Below, in pieces: positions 17,476-26,175 of a stretch of DNA of 64,000 nt. Within the stretch, counting starts at the first letter, position 1; every line of letters starts with the position of its first letter. Where the stretch lies: the NCBI GenBank assembly GCA_019637685.1, contig JAHBVF010000027.1, positions 27,585 to 91,584 of the forward strand, in the 5' to 3' direction. The stretch is from Caldilineaceae bacterium (GTDB lineage: Bacteria; Chloroflexota; Anaerolineae; Caldilineales; Caldilineaceae). A program made the position numbers and the translations under genes. The notes beneath the pieces were generated by a model. It had not been told where the DNA came from. It did not search any database and worked only from the letters and a program-made list of their open reading frames with translations.

Positions 17476-18228
17476 TCATTTTTGGCTCGAAAGTGGGCCG
17501 TCTTGCCCAATCACTCCATACGCCGCTTGCAAATCAGTCTCAATTTTCAGCCAGTCAGCCTCCATATCTTCGGAATAGCTGCCTGTGATTCTATCCACGC
17601 GCGCGGCTGCCTGGGCGCGCAGCTCGGCAGAACGGCGGGCGATCTCCGGTGTCACATCAAAGAGCGCTTCGTGCAGCGCGGTCAACGCATCCACCATCGG
17701 CGTCAGATCGCCTTTGTGATCGGGCGCGGCCTTGCGCTCGTTTGCCAGTCTGCGGTGGATGACCCAATAGTCCATTTCCAACCCGGCCAACTCCTCCGCG
17801 CCAGCGCGAATCCCCGCGGCCCGCCGGGCTTTGGCGTAATAATTTGTCAGATGCTTCGTCGCCGCTGGGATGTCGTTGTCCACAGGCGCAAAGGCGACAC
17901 TGGCCCGCACCACATCCACCGAGGCCAGTATCGCGCTGGGCCAGGACATTCCAAACTGCTCTCGGTTTAGCTGTATCATCAGCCCCAACACCCGCGGCCA
18001 GTCCCGGTTGTAATAGGCCCGCCAGCCCGCGGCCTCGAAATAAGCCACCTGCTCCGCCTCAAATGTTTGCTGTGCCATCGGGCTTTCTTTTTGCCCGGCA
18101 AAAAACCAGAGCAGTGCGGCTACAAACAGTGCCAGTAATAGCCAACGCATCTCCTCGCCGTGCCCCATTGCGGGGACTGTTGCTACCCCTCGGCGGGTTA
18201 TTGAAATTCCTGATTTGCGTGTAGTCAC
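17476..18228 (-). CDS. Uncharacterised single-span membrane protein
   Basis: A protein of about 250 residues with one hydrophobic helix (LLLALFVAALLWFFAG, near residues 29-44) and a Glu/Ala-rich helical C-terminal domain. No known domain is recognised. A GTG start at 18228 is preferred because AGGAG lies 6 nt upstream, overlapping the stop of the small membrane gene (18231-18423), which suggests translational coupling. An ATG at 18150 would start just before the helix. The two genes form one unit with a shared box at 18495. Confidence 0.6.
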   Translation of the reverse strand: MTTRKSGISITRRGVATVPAMGHGEEMRWLLLALFVAALLWFFAGQKESPMAQQTFEAEQVAYFEAAGWRAYYNRDWPRVLGLMIQLNREQFGMSWPSAILASVDVVRASVAFAPVDNDIPAATKHLTNYYAKARRAAGIRAGAEELAGLEMDYWVIHRRLANERKAAPDHKGDLTPMVDALTALHEALFDVTPEIARRSAELRAQAAARVDRITGSYSEDMEADWLKIETDLQAAYGVIGQDGPLSSQK

Positions 18229-18230
18229 AA

Positions 18231-18423
18231 TCAACTCCTTTCGCTCAGTGGATGGCTACGCCACAGTTCAACACCCATCCACACCAGCCCGATGCCTGCG
18301 GAGAGGCTGACAGACGTCTGGGGCGGCCAGGGTCTCCGGGTGGGTAATCCAAAAGAGGGCGATGAGCAGCCCGACCACGGCCAGGCTGCCCGCGGTAATA
18401 CGCTGTAAAGCTGTCTGTGTCAT
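18231..18423 (-). pseudogene. Small two-helix membrane protein with a frameshift
   Basis: An ATG at 18423, with GGGAG upstream, starts a hydrophobic helix (SLAVVGLLIALFWI). In that frame translation runs off to a poor C-terminus and stops at 18268. A second frame, one base off, encodes another plausible helix (AGIGLVWMGVELW) ending in RSHPLSERS and stopping at 18231, right at the next gene's start region. The 193-nt span is one base more than a whole number of codons. A single inserted base near 18316-18332 would explain this, whether a real mutation or a sequencing error. Confidence 0.55.
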
Positions 18424-18782
18424 TGCTTTTTCTCCCTTTTCTGTGTAGCCCCGGTGCTTTGGGGCCGGTCGTCTGGCGACCGGTTTATTGCACTCAGAAT
18501 AGAGCGATAGTCACCTCTGATCCAGTCCAAAAAGTGGTCAGTTTCTGCCCACTTTATCCAGGGCCAGTTCGGCGCGGGGAGCAATTCCCAGGCCAGCAGA
18601 GCGATTGCCGCGGCCGCGCCGGGCAACGCGCGCTTCCAGCCTGGCAAGAGGGGGAAATGCGCCCGGAGCAAAATCGTTGTGGCGCGGAGATTGGCCCCGT
18701 GATAGAATGGCCGAGGAGTTGGGCAAGCCGTGGACGCCCGCGCCCAATGTTTGCATCGAATGTCACCAGGAGAGATGAAAAG
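18424..18782. other. 359-bp divergent intergenic region
   Basis: Between the divergent small membrane gene (minus) and the 2-hydroxyacid dehydrogenase (plus). It holds the shared box at 18495-18540 for the minus-strand unit and a ribosome binding site (AGGAGAG) for the plus-strand gene. The remaining GC-rich 200 bp show open frames but no recognisable gene. Confidence 0.5.
18495..18540 (-). promoter_or_regulatory. Shared upstream box, copy 2
   Basis: Minus-strand TTTTGGACTGGA, 20-odd bases, GCTCTATTCTG, about 72 nt upstream of the frameshifted membrane gene. It matches the box at 17432-17475. An adjacent AAGTGG...CCACTT inverted repeat (18530-18552) may extend the site. Confidence 0.5.
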
Positions 18783-19739
18783 ATGAGCAGACCGGTCGCT
18801 CTGATCGGCGAGGATATTGGCCCGGCCAATCTGGCGCGGCTGCGGCAGGAGTACCCCGCGGTCGATTTTTGTTTTTGTCCAGACGCGGCCGCGTTTGTGG
18901 AAGCCGCGGCCCGTGCAGAAATTATTTTCAGCAAAAGTTTCCCCGCTGGGAGCCTGGAAGCTGCTACTGGCCTGGGCTGGGTGCAGGCTGGCACCGCGGG
19001 CGTGGACCGGTTGCTCACGGGTCTGGCCGGGCGGGATGTGCTGCTGACAAATGCGTCGGGCGCGCACGGCGTGCCCATGGCCGAACTGATGCTGGGGATG
19101 ATGCTGGGTTTTGCCGCGAGGCTGCACACCGCCAGCCGCGGCCCCGCTGACTACAATTCTGTGCGCGCACAAATCCTGCGCGAGAAGTTCGAATTGGAAG
19201 GGCAGACCCTCTGCGTGCTGGGGCTGGGCGACATCGGCGGCACACTGGCCCGCAAAGCCCGGGCATTGGGGATGCGGGTCATCGGCGTGCGCCGGGGCCG
19301 CGATCCGTTTCCACACGTGGACGCGCAGGCCACGCCGGATCGCCTGCTGGAAGTGCTGCCCCAGGCGGATCACGTGGCTCTCTGCTTGCCCCTGACCAGC
19401 GAAACAGTGGGGATTGTGGGCGCGACAGAATTGCGGGCGATGAGGGCTTCGGCGTATATTTACAATGTGGGCCGGGGCAGTTCCATCGACCCGGACGCAC
19501 TGGTGCAGGCATTGCAGACGGGCGGAATCGCCGGAGCCGGGCTGGACGTGACCGACCCGGAACCCTTGCCCGCTGATTCGCCCCTGTGGGCACTGCCCAA
19601 TGTGGTTCTCAGTCGTCACACCAGCGGCAGCAGTCCCTATAACGCCGATCGCATCACCGCCATCTTTGCAGAAAACCTGAACCGCTACCTGGCCGGCAAA
19701 CCGCTTTTGCATCAGGTGGACAGGCAGTTGGGCTATTAA
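18783..19739 (+). CDS. D-2-hydroxyacid dehydrogenase
   Basis: A 318-residue NAD(P)-dependent D-isomer-specific 2-hydroxyacid dehydrogenase. The Rossmann motif GLGDIGG is at 147-153. The catalytic triad fits R231 (NVGRGSS), E260 (DPEPLP) and H279 (SRHTSGS). The start at 18783 is preceded by AGGAGAG; the frame is open far upstream but without homology. The substrate (glyoxylate/hydroxypyruvate, or another 2-keto acid) cannot be told. Followed by a dispersed repeat and a sulfatase gene. Confidence 0.9.
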   Translation: MSRPVALIGEDIGPANLARLRQEYPAVDFCFCPDAAAFVEAAARAEIIFSKSFPAGSLEAATGLGWVQAGTAGVDRLLTGLAGRDVLLTNASGAHGVPMAELMLGMMLGFAARLHTASRGPADYNSVRAQILREKFELEGQTLCVLGLGDIGGTLARKARALGMRVIGVRRGRDPFPHVDAQATPDRLLEVLPQADHVALCLPLTSETVGIVGATELRAMRASAYIYNVGRGSSIDPDALVQALQTGGIAGAGLDVTDPEPLPADSPLWALPNVVLSRHTSGSSPYNADRITAIFAENLNRYLAGKPLLHQVDRQLGY

Positions 19740-19743
19740 CCGA

Positions 19744-19820
19744 CTCAAAAATAGCCACTGATGAACACTGATAAACACTGATTCAATCTGCGTTTCTCTG
19801 TGTAATCTGCGCCCCTATTT
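19744..19820. repeat. Dispersed CGCAGATT-type repeat, copy 4
   Basis: AACACTGATAAACACTGATT followed by AATCTGCG and TAATCTGCGCC words directly after the hydroxyacid dehydrogenase stop. It belongs to the same family as the other AT-rich copies. Confidence 0.75.
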
Positions 19821-19945
19821 TCATTGCCGATTGTGCCCAGTTCCGGCACGAACACTGTCTGGAATCTATCGGCGCGGACGCCCTGGGACACTTCTGCCAT
19901 TTCTCCAAGCCGTCTGGCTCCATCCACATTTTCGGAGACTTCACA

Positions 19946-21421
19946 ATGACCAATCGTCCGAACCTGCTCTACATTCACACCGACCAGCACAGCCCCCACG
20001 TCACCGGCTGTTACGGCGACCCTCTGGTGGAGACGCCCAATCTCGACCGACTGGCCGCGGGGGGCGCGCTCTTTGAGAATGTCTACTGCTGCTCGCCCAT
20101 CTGTGTTCCCTCTCGCATGTCCATGCTGTCGGGCCGCCACCCCTACCAGAACGACTGCTGGACAAACGAGCACATTCTGGATTCTGGTATTCCCACCCTG
20201 GCCCATTCAATGGGCGCGGCCGGTTATCAGCCTGCCCTGGCCGGGCGCATGCACAGCCTGGGGCCGGATCAGTTGCGGGGCTACGCCGAACGCTTTGTGG
20301 GCGATCACAGCGCCAACCACTTGGGCAATAAGGGGCCAAGCCGGGGCGTGCTGGAAGGCACAGCCGGTCCCCACCGCATCAGCCTGGAGAAATCCGGCTC
20401 CGGCCAAATGGGGTATCAGGTCCACGACGAAGACGTGACCGCGGCGGCTGTGGACTTTCTCAATCGCCAGGGCGTACAGAAACGGGCTGGTCTGATGGAG
20501 CAGCCCTTTTCCCTGACCGTCGGCCTGATGATGCCGCACCCGCCCTACGTGGCCCGGGCCGAGGATTTCAACCGCTATGCCCAGGGGATGACACTGCCCC
20601 GCAAACCCGCCCCCTTTGAGAGCGTAACCCATCCCCATCTGCGCTGGTGGCGGAGCCACACGGAGATCGAAGAAGTGACAGATGCCGAAATCCTGCGTGC
20701 CCGCGCGGCCTATTGGGGGCTGGTCCACCGGGTCGATTGTCTGGTGGGGGAGATTCTGGCCGCGCTCACCGCCAACGGCTTTGGCGACAATACACTGATT
20801 GTCTACACTTCGGATCACGGCGATATGCAGGGCGAGCACGGCCTGTGGTGGAAGCACGTATTTTATGAGGAGTCTGTGCGGGTCCCGCTGATTGTCAACT
20901 GGCCGGGAGTGGTGGCCGCGGGCCAGCGCCGGACCGAAGTGGTCAGCGCGCTGGATGTGACCGCATCCATTCTGGATGGACTGGGCGCGCCGGCTCTGCC
21001 CAACTCCCCCGGACGCACGCTGCTGCCTTTGATCGACGGGCGGGCCAATCCACCCGCCTGGGAGAATGTGGCCTTCTCCGAATATTGCACGGATCAGTTC
21101 GGCCCCCCGGAGGGCGCGTATCAACGGATGATCCGCCGGGACGAGTGGAAACTGGTCTACTATCACTGGCAGCCGCCCCAGCTCTTCAACCTGCGGGAAG
21201 ACCCGGGCGAACTGGTCGATCGGGCGGCTGATCCCGGCTGTGCGGGCGTGTTGGCCGACCTCCACGCCGCGCTGCTGAGCGGCTGGGACCCGGACCGGAT
21301 TGTGGCCCGGATAGCCGACAAGAAAAAAGATGTGCCCATTTTGACCCATTGGGCGCGCAACACCCAGCCCGAAGAACGCTATCGCTGGGATCTGCGCACA
21401 GAAATGAACTGGCTGGACTGA
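19946..21421 (+). CDS. Sulfatase (arylsulfatase family)
   Basis: A 491-residue type I sulfatase. The active-site motif CVPSR (Cys53) would be converted to formylglycine, and the following SGRHPY completes the signature. Metal-binding residues include D13-Q14 near the N-terminus and the SDHGD motif in the middle, about residue 290. It hydrolyses sulfate esters, probably of polysaccharides or small molecules. No signal peptide is evident, so it may be cytoplasmic. GGAGA precedes the ATG. The required formylglycine-generating enzyme is not encoded in the window. Confidence 0.92.
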   Translation: MTNRPNLLYIHTDQHSPHVTGCYGDPLVETPNLDRLAAGGALFENVYCCSPICVPSRMSMLSGRHPYQNDCWTNEHILDSGIPTLAHSMGAAGYQPALAGRMHSLGPDQLRGYAERFVGDHSANHLGNKGPSRGVLEGTAGPHRISLEKSGSGQMGYQVHDEDVTAAAVDFLNRQGVQKRAGLMEQPFSLTVGLMMPHPPYVARAEDFNRYAQGMTLPRKPAPFESVTHPHLRWWRSHTEIEEVTDAEILRARAAYWGLVHRVDCLVGEILAALTANGFGDNTLIVYTSDHGDMQGEHGLWWKHVFYEESVRVPLIVNWPGVVAAGQRRTEVVSALDVTASILDGLGAPALPNSPGRTLLPLIDGRANPPAWENVAFSEYCTDQFGPPEGAYQRMIRRDEWKLVYYHWQPPQLFNLREDPGELVDRAADPGCAGVLADLHAALLSGWDPDRIVARIADKKKDVPILTHWARNTQPEERYRWDLRTEMNWLD

Positions 21422-21438
21422 GAACGCGATTTCCGAAT

Positions 21439-21479
21439 GGGGGAACGCGTGTGGGGTGCAGCCTCACACGCGTTCCCCC
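21439..21479. terminator. 15-bp hairpin touching the next start codon
   Basis: Perfect arms 21439-21453 and 21465-21479 (GGGGGAACGCGTGTG) around an 11-nt loop lie between the sulfatase stop and the ATG at 21482. They may act as the sulfatase terminator, but they cover the place where the next gene's ribosome binding site should be. Confidence 0.65.
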
Positions 21480-21481
21480 TT

Positions 21482-22576
21482 ATGAAAGGACAGACTACCA
21501 TTTCCACTACTGCTGCCGACACAAAAAAGCCATTTGAGATCGGCGTCTATTCCTTTGTGGAACTGACGCCCGACCCGGAAACCGGCGTGGCTATCAGCCC
21601 GACCCAGCGCATGGCCAATCTGCTGGAAACAATAGAACTGGCCGATCAGGTGGGGCTGGATGTCTTTGCCCTGGGCGAACATCACCGACCGGAGTTCATC
21701 TCCTCGGCTCCGGCGGTGATTCTGGCCGCGGCCGCGGCCCGCACCCGGCGCATCCATCTGTCCAGCGCGGTCACCGTCCTCAGCTCCGCCGATCCCGTGC
21801 GGGTCTTCCAGGACTTCGCCTCCCTGGACCTGATCTCTCTGGGCCGGGCGGAAGTGATGGCGGGCCGGGGATCGTTCATCGAGTCCTTCCCTCTCTTTGG
21901 CTATGACCTGAAGGATTACAACGAACTCTTTGAGGAAAAGCTGGGACTGCTGTTGGCCCTGAACGAAGGCGAGCGGGTGACCTGGACGGGCAAGCATCGC
22001 GCGTCCCTCGACAATCTGGGCGTCTATCCCCGCCCCCACGGCGAGAAGCTGCCCATTTGGGTGGCGGTGGGGGGCACGCCGGAATCGGTGGCGCGGGCTG
22101 CCAGGCTGGGTCTGCCCATGGCCCTGGCTATTATCGGCGGTACACCGGCCCGTTTCGCCCCCTTTGTGGAGTACTATCGGGAGACGGCCGCGGAGGCCGG
22201 TCACGACCCGGCCCGTCTGCCGGTGAGTATCAATTCCCACGGCTTCATCGCCGACGATTCCCAGCAGGCCGCGGACGATTACTGGCCCGGCTTTTCGTTG
22301 ATAATGGGCAAGATTGGCCGAGAGCGGGGCTGGAGCGGCATCACCCGTCAGCAGTACGACGCGTCCCGTGGCCTGACGGGCGCTGACTTTATCGGCAATC
22401 CGGACGAGATTATCGAGAAAATCCTCTATCAGCACAATCTCTTCGGCCACCAGCGGCTGATGCTGCAACTGGGCCTGGGGATGATTGCCCACGCCAAAGC
22501 CATGCGTGCCATCGAGCTTCTGGGCACAGTCGTCGCGCCCGCGGTGCGGGAGGAGATCAACAAGCGGAATGGCTGA
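21482..22576 (+). CDS. Luciferase-like (LLM class) flavin-dependent oxidoreductase
   Basis: A 364-residue member of the bacterial luciferase-like monooxygenase superfamily, which uses reduced FMN or F420. The N-terminal GVYSFVELTPDP segment, the LGEHHRPEF motif and the GRGSFIESFPLFGYD segment are typical of one LLM subgroup. The substrate is unknown. The ATG at 21482 gives the normal N-terminus, but a strong hairpin ends 2 nt before it and no free ribosome binding site is visible. Confidence 0.85.
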   Translation: MKGQTTISTTAADTKKPFEIGVYSFVELTPDPETGVAISPTQRMANLLETIELADQVGLDVFALGEHHRPEFISSAPAVILAAAAARTRRIHLSSAVTVLSSADPVRVFQDFASLDLISLGRAEVMAGRGSFIESFPLFGYDLKDYNELFEEKLGLLLALNEGERVTWTGKHRASLDNLGVYPRPHGEKLPIWVAVGGTPESVARAARLGLPMALAIIGGTPARFAPFVEYYRETAAEAGHDPARLPVSINSHGFIADDSQQAADDYWPGFSLIMGKIGRERGWSGITRQQYDASRGLTGADFIGNPDEIIEKILYQHNLFGHQRLMLQLGLGMIAHAKAMRAIELLGTVVAPAVREEINKRNG

Positions 22577-22616
22577 GAGCGCGGGCCGCTGAGAGAGGAG
22601 AAGAGATTGTGAGTCC

Positions 22617-22735
22617 GCTGCAAAAAGGTCAATTTCTCCCGCGGAGACGCGGGGTCGCAGAGAATTTCAGGAGAGAATCCTTCTTTTTATCAGCGTTTAT
22701 CAGTGTCTATCAGTGGCTTAAAGGGCTTTTTGCAG
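22617..22735. repeat. Foldback repeat family CTGCAAAAAGGTCAATT, copy 1
   Basis: Begins CTGCAAAAAGGTCAATTTC, contains CCGCGGAGACGCGGGG and TATCAGCGTTTATCAG words, and ends with TTTTTGCAGTGGAGCC. Related copies lie at 28973-29026, 47346-47460 and 54287-54425. It separates the two luciferase-like genes. Confidence 0.75.
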
Positions 22736-22823
22736 TGGAGCCATCGAGAGCATATCAACAGTGGGTGGGCAGAGGACAGTAACCTGCTGAAGCAGTTCAA
22801 TCATCATAGGAGGAAGGCCGGAA

Positions 22824-23735
22824 ATGCCGGAAATCGCGATTAATTTGGAAGGGCAAAATGGGCTGAACTGGCCCCGTTGGAAGCGGATTGCGGCCGCGGT
22901 GGAGGATTTGGGCTACGCCGCGCTCACCCGCTCGGATCATTTCACCAATCCCAACCCGCCGGATATGGATTCTCTGGAACTGTGGGTTTCCCTGACCTGG
23001 CTGGCCGACAACACAAAGCGTATCGAATTCGGCCCGCTGGTGTCGCCGGTCTCTTTTCGCCACCCGGCCATGACCGCGCGTATGGCAACGGCTGTGGACG
23101 ATCTCTCCGGCGGGCGGCTGGTTCTGGGCGTGGGCGCGGGCTGGCAAGTGCGGGAGCACCACAACTTCAGCTACGATCTGCTGGATGTGCCCCAGCGTAT
23201 GGCCCGTTTTGAAGAGGGCTTGTCTATCATCCATCACCTGCTGAAGAAGGACGAGCCGTTGGACTATCCCGGCCAATATTACCAGATGCACGAGGCTGTG
23301 ATTCTGCCCCGTCCCCAGCGGCCCGGCGGAACCCGTCTGCTGGTGGGTGGCAACGGGCCAACCCGCACCCTGCCGCTCACTGCGACCTACGCTGACGAGT
23401 GGAATGGGGTCTTTCTGCCCGCCAGCCGTTACGCTGAATTGTCCACTCTGCTGGACTCGCTTCTGCGTGAACGGGGGCGCGAACCGGCCAGCGTGCGCCG
23501 CTCGCTGATGACGGGAATTGTCTTTGGGCGTACCGCGCAGGAAGTGGAAGCGCGGCTGCAGGACAGGGATCGGGGCGAGCTGCGGGCCAGGGGTATTCTG
23601 GTGGGCACTGCCGACGAAATTGCCGATCAGGTGGCTGAACTGGACGCGGCAGGTGTTCAGCGGCTGATGTTGCAGTGGTTGGATCAGGACGACATCGAGG
23701 GCCTGGAGATTCTGGCCCGGCGGCTGATCGGGTAG
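22824..23735 (+). CDS. Luciferase-like (LLM class) F420/FMN-dependent oxidoreductase
   Basis: A 303-residue LLM-class oxidoreductase distinct from the upstream one. Family signs include YAALTRSDHF near residue 30, the GRLVLGVGAGWQVREH motif near 100, and LVGGNGPTRTLPL near 180. An excellent ribosome binding site (AGGAGGAAGG) precedes the ATG. A TIGR-type F420-dependent role is likely, since many Chloroflexota use F420, but no F420 synthesis gene is present here. Transcribed after a repeat, probably from its own promoter. Confidence 0.85.
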   Translation: MPEIAINLEGQNGLNWPRWKRIAAAVEDLGYAALTRSDHFTNPNPPDMDSLELWVSLTWLADNTKRIEFGPLVSPVSFRHPAMTARMATAVDDLSGGRLVLGVGAGWQVREHHNFSYDLLDVPQRMARFEEGLSIIHHLLKKDEPLDYPGQYYQMHEAVILPRPQRPGGTRLLVGGNGPTRTLPLTATYADEWNGVFLPASRYAELSTLLDSLLRERGREPASVRRSLMTGIVFGRTAQEVEARLQDRDRGELRARGILVGTADEIADQVAELDAAGVQRLMLQWLDQDDIEGLEILARRLIG

Positions 23736-23771
23736 AGATGGATTGAAGTGGGGGGGCAATCCCCCCCTCTC

Positions 23772-25733
23772 TCACGCCTCTTCCCCGCCTGTTTCCGCAT
23801 CCTCGGGTGTTTGGGGCAGCATCAGCTTTGCCCGCACATCCTCGCCGCTGAGCAGACGGGTGAGGATGTTGCGGGTCTCTTCGGAACCGGCCAATTGGTC
23901 CTCGTCCTCCAGCAGGGCAAGACGCTGGATGATTCCCCGCAGCAGGGCCGGGTTAATCCGCACAATCTCCTGGGCCAGTTCCAGCCAGCGGCGGCGCACA
24001 TTTTCGTTGCGGTGGTTGTGGAGCAGCACGCACAGCCGGGCCGGGTGGGTGCGTCCGGGCGGCACTTTGAGAAGATCGCTGTATTCGTTGGGGGCAATGG
24101 TAAAGTAGAAGGAGAGCATCGGCGGAACCAGTTTGCGCACCCGATCCCAGACCGGCTCGGTCTCCTTTACAATCGCAAAAAAGGCCTGGTAATAGAGGGT
24201 GGCCCGTTGGTAATTGTGCCGGGAAAAGTGGGCACCGGCTGTGGCCGCGCAATAGCTGGCCAGATACCATTCCATGTCCATCATACTGGCGCCGGGCTGT
24301 TTCTCCAGCAGCAGCAGATACATCATTTTGGCCGCCTTCATAAAATGCACCCGGGCCTGCTCAAAGTCTGCGGTGCGGATTTCCAGCCCTTCGCTGTTTT
24401 GTCGGACAGCCTCTTCCAGTGTCGGCGCTTCGTCCAATCGCCAGTTCACCAGGTCCTGCAGGGCGATACGCGCGTCTTTATTCTGGGCCAAGTGGGTGGG
24501 CAATTTGTGCCCATTTTCCAGACCACTCCTGCTGTCAAGTTCGTTCTGTGTCTGGCCTGCCAATTCGCGCAGGGCCTTCACCTCTTCCTGCGCGTCGGAC
24601 CTGCCATACAGAAGCCGGGCCAGCACTTCATCGTCAATTTCCAGATTGCGCTGCACCAGTGCCGTCACATAGACGCTTTCGCAGCGGCGCACAAAACAGC
24701 GCTGGGACAGATCGGGCAGGGGCGTCAGGCTGTCCAGCTCCCAGGATTCGGGCTGGTGGGCAAGCACACCGGCCTGTTTGATCAAACGGGCCACTTCCTG
24801 GATATCCTCCCGGTTGCGCAGCAGATTGGCCCCGTCGTACTGCTCTTTCAGCCGGCGGGTGGCTTCGTCCAGGGTATAGGTGGCTGGTTCGCTGTCGAGC
24901 AGTTTGAAGAGGGATTGCAACACATCCTGGCGGATTTCCGGGTCCACCAGGCCATAGCCCGCGGTGTTGAGGGCCGTGCGATATTGGAGCGTCTGGTCTA
25001 CTTCGGCCCGGGCCACATAGGTGGAACGGAATGAAACCTGCGCGCCGCCGTCTGTCTGGGGATAGAGAACGACTTCGTTTTGTGCGCTTAGAAAATGCTG
25101 CAAGGAAGGAAACCCCAGATCGCTGGCCTGGAAACCGGGCTGCCTGCTCTCGATTTCCGCTTGCAGGCTGGCCAAGGGAACCCGGCCCGTTGGCAGACGC
25201 CGAGACAGAAATTGCAGGGCGGTGAGAACCACCTGGCGGGCGTTGTCCAACTGAAAACCGGTGGAGCGTTCTTCCCGCTCCATCAGATCGTCATAGATGA
25301 CAAATTCGCCGCACGCCCGCACCAGCAGGTCACTGGTGGCATCCCGCAGACCCACGCCCACCACTTTGCGTCCATAGCCCCGCAGACGGCGGGCCACCGC
25401 GGTAAAGTCGCTGTCGCCTGTCACCAGCACAAAGGTTGTCAAGCCGGGATTGGTCAGTGCCGCCTCGATCACATCCACAGCCATCACAATGTCGGCGCTG
25501 TTCTTTTTGGTGTAGTTCCCATACCGGAAGAGTTGGGTCAGATCGATGGCTTGTTCCAATAGCTCCTGACGATAGCGGCTGAAACGGGTCCAGTCGCCGT
25601 AGGCTTTCTTGACCACACAGCGGCCAAATTTTTCGGCCACCTGAATGAGCCTCTCCACATCGCAGCGCCCATAGGCTTCTTCGGCGGAAATGACAATATT
25701 TTCAAAATCCAAAAATACCGCGACCTGTTCCAT
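23772..25733 (-). CDS. NYN-domain nuclease with LOTUS-like domain
   Basis: A 653-residue protein. The first 150 residues are a NYN (PIN-like) RNase domain, with acidic residues in LDFEN (D9), D81, D87 and TGDSD (D107, D109). Residues 165-240 look like an OST-HTH/LOTUS RNA-binding domain, followed by another winged-helix-like segment to about 340. The C-terminal 300 residues are helical and unrecognised. NYN-LOTUS proteins act on RNA, but specific targets are unknown. The gene faces the luciferase-like gene convergently and is divergent from ychF. The length is well above typical LabA-type proteins. Confidence 0.85.
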   Translation of the reverse strand: MEQVAVFLDFENIVISAEEAYGRCDVERLIQVAEKFGRCVVKKAYGDWTRFSRYRQELLEQAIDLTQLFRYGNYTKKNSADIVMAVDVIEAALTNPGLTTFVLVTGDSDFTAVARRLRGYGRKVVGVGLRDATSDLLVRACGEFVIYDDLMEREERSTGFQLDNARQVVLTALQFLSRRLPTGRVPLASLQAEIESRQPGFQASDLGFPSLQHFLSAQNEVVLYPQTDGGAQVSFRSTYVARAEVDQTLQYRTALNTAGYGLVDPEIRQDVLQSLFKLLDSEPATYTLDEATRRLKEQYDGANLLRNREDIQEVARLIKQAGVLAHQPESWELDSLTPLPDLSQRCFVRRCESVYVTALVQRNLEIDDEVLARLLYGRSDAQEEVKALRELAGQTQNELDSRSGLENGHKLPTHLAQNKDARIALQDLVNWRLDEAPTLEEAVRQNSEGLEIRTADFEQARVHFMKAAKMMYLLLLEKQPGASMMDMEWYLASYCAATAGAHFSRHNYQRATLYYQAFFAIVKETEPVWDRVRKLVPPMLSFYFTIAPNEYSDLLKVPPGRTHPARLCVLLHNHRNENVRRRWLELAQEIVRINPALLRGIIQRLALLEDEDQLAGSEETRNILTRLLSGEDVRAKLMLPQTPEDAETGGEEA

Positions 25734-26175
25734 CGGTTTTCCCTTAATGTTGTGTTGTTCCGTCAGCTAAGTGAAGATATGGCAGCCAGCACTTCGGGGG
25801 GCGGGAAGCAAACTTACTATATCACATCGACACGAATAGTAAATTTTGATAGTTACATGATTTATTACGAAACCCAGTGCCACGGTGCATCCGGTTTGGC
25901 GTCTTCTGTTCCACAGGGCAGTTTCAAAAGGCAATTCCATAAACGTACAGGCAGTAATGCTGTGGGCGCGCAACCTGCCTGTTTTCGACGCCGGGGGGAA
26001 GTTAATGGTAAAATTCCTTGACATTTTTCACCGCGACAACTTTTGTATCAGCTTGGGTGCTCTGCCCAACAGCAGCGGGCATCACAAAAAGTGGGCGTAG
26101 CCTGCGCAGGATGTACTGGTTTGATCTGCGCCAATTCGTGCCCACATTTTTCATCAGTTTTGATAGGAACCCACA
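25734..26175. other. 442-bp divergent intergenic region
   Basis: Between the divergent NYN gene (minus) and ychF (plus). It is notably AT-richer than its surroundings. One possible promoter for ychF is TTGACA at 26018-26023 with a weak TTTTGT 17 nt later. Small open frames here show no homology features. A dyad TTTGGTTCATAACCAG-like pattern is not evident, and no RNA gene is recognised. Confidence 0.5.

Noticed and set aside
18417..19739. A 440-residue version of the hydroxyacid dehydrogenase
   Set aside because: The first 122 residues have no homology features; AGGAGAG and family length support the start at 18783.
23748..25034. A 428-codon plus-strand frame
   Set aside because: Antisense to the NYN gene, with composition of a reverse-complement shadow.
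25752..26100. Small open frames in the 442-bp divergent gap
   Set aside because: No ribosome binding sites in the right place and no conserved-looking peptide.
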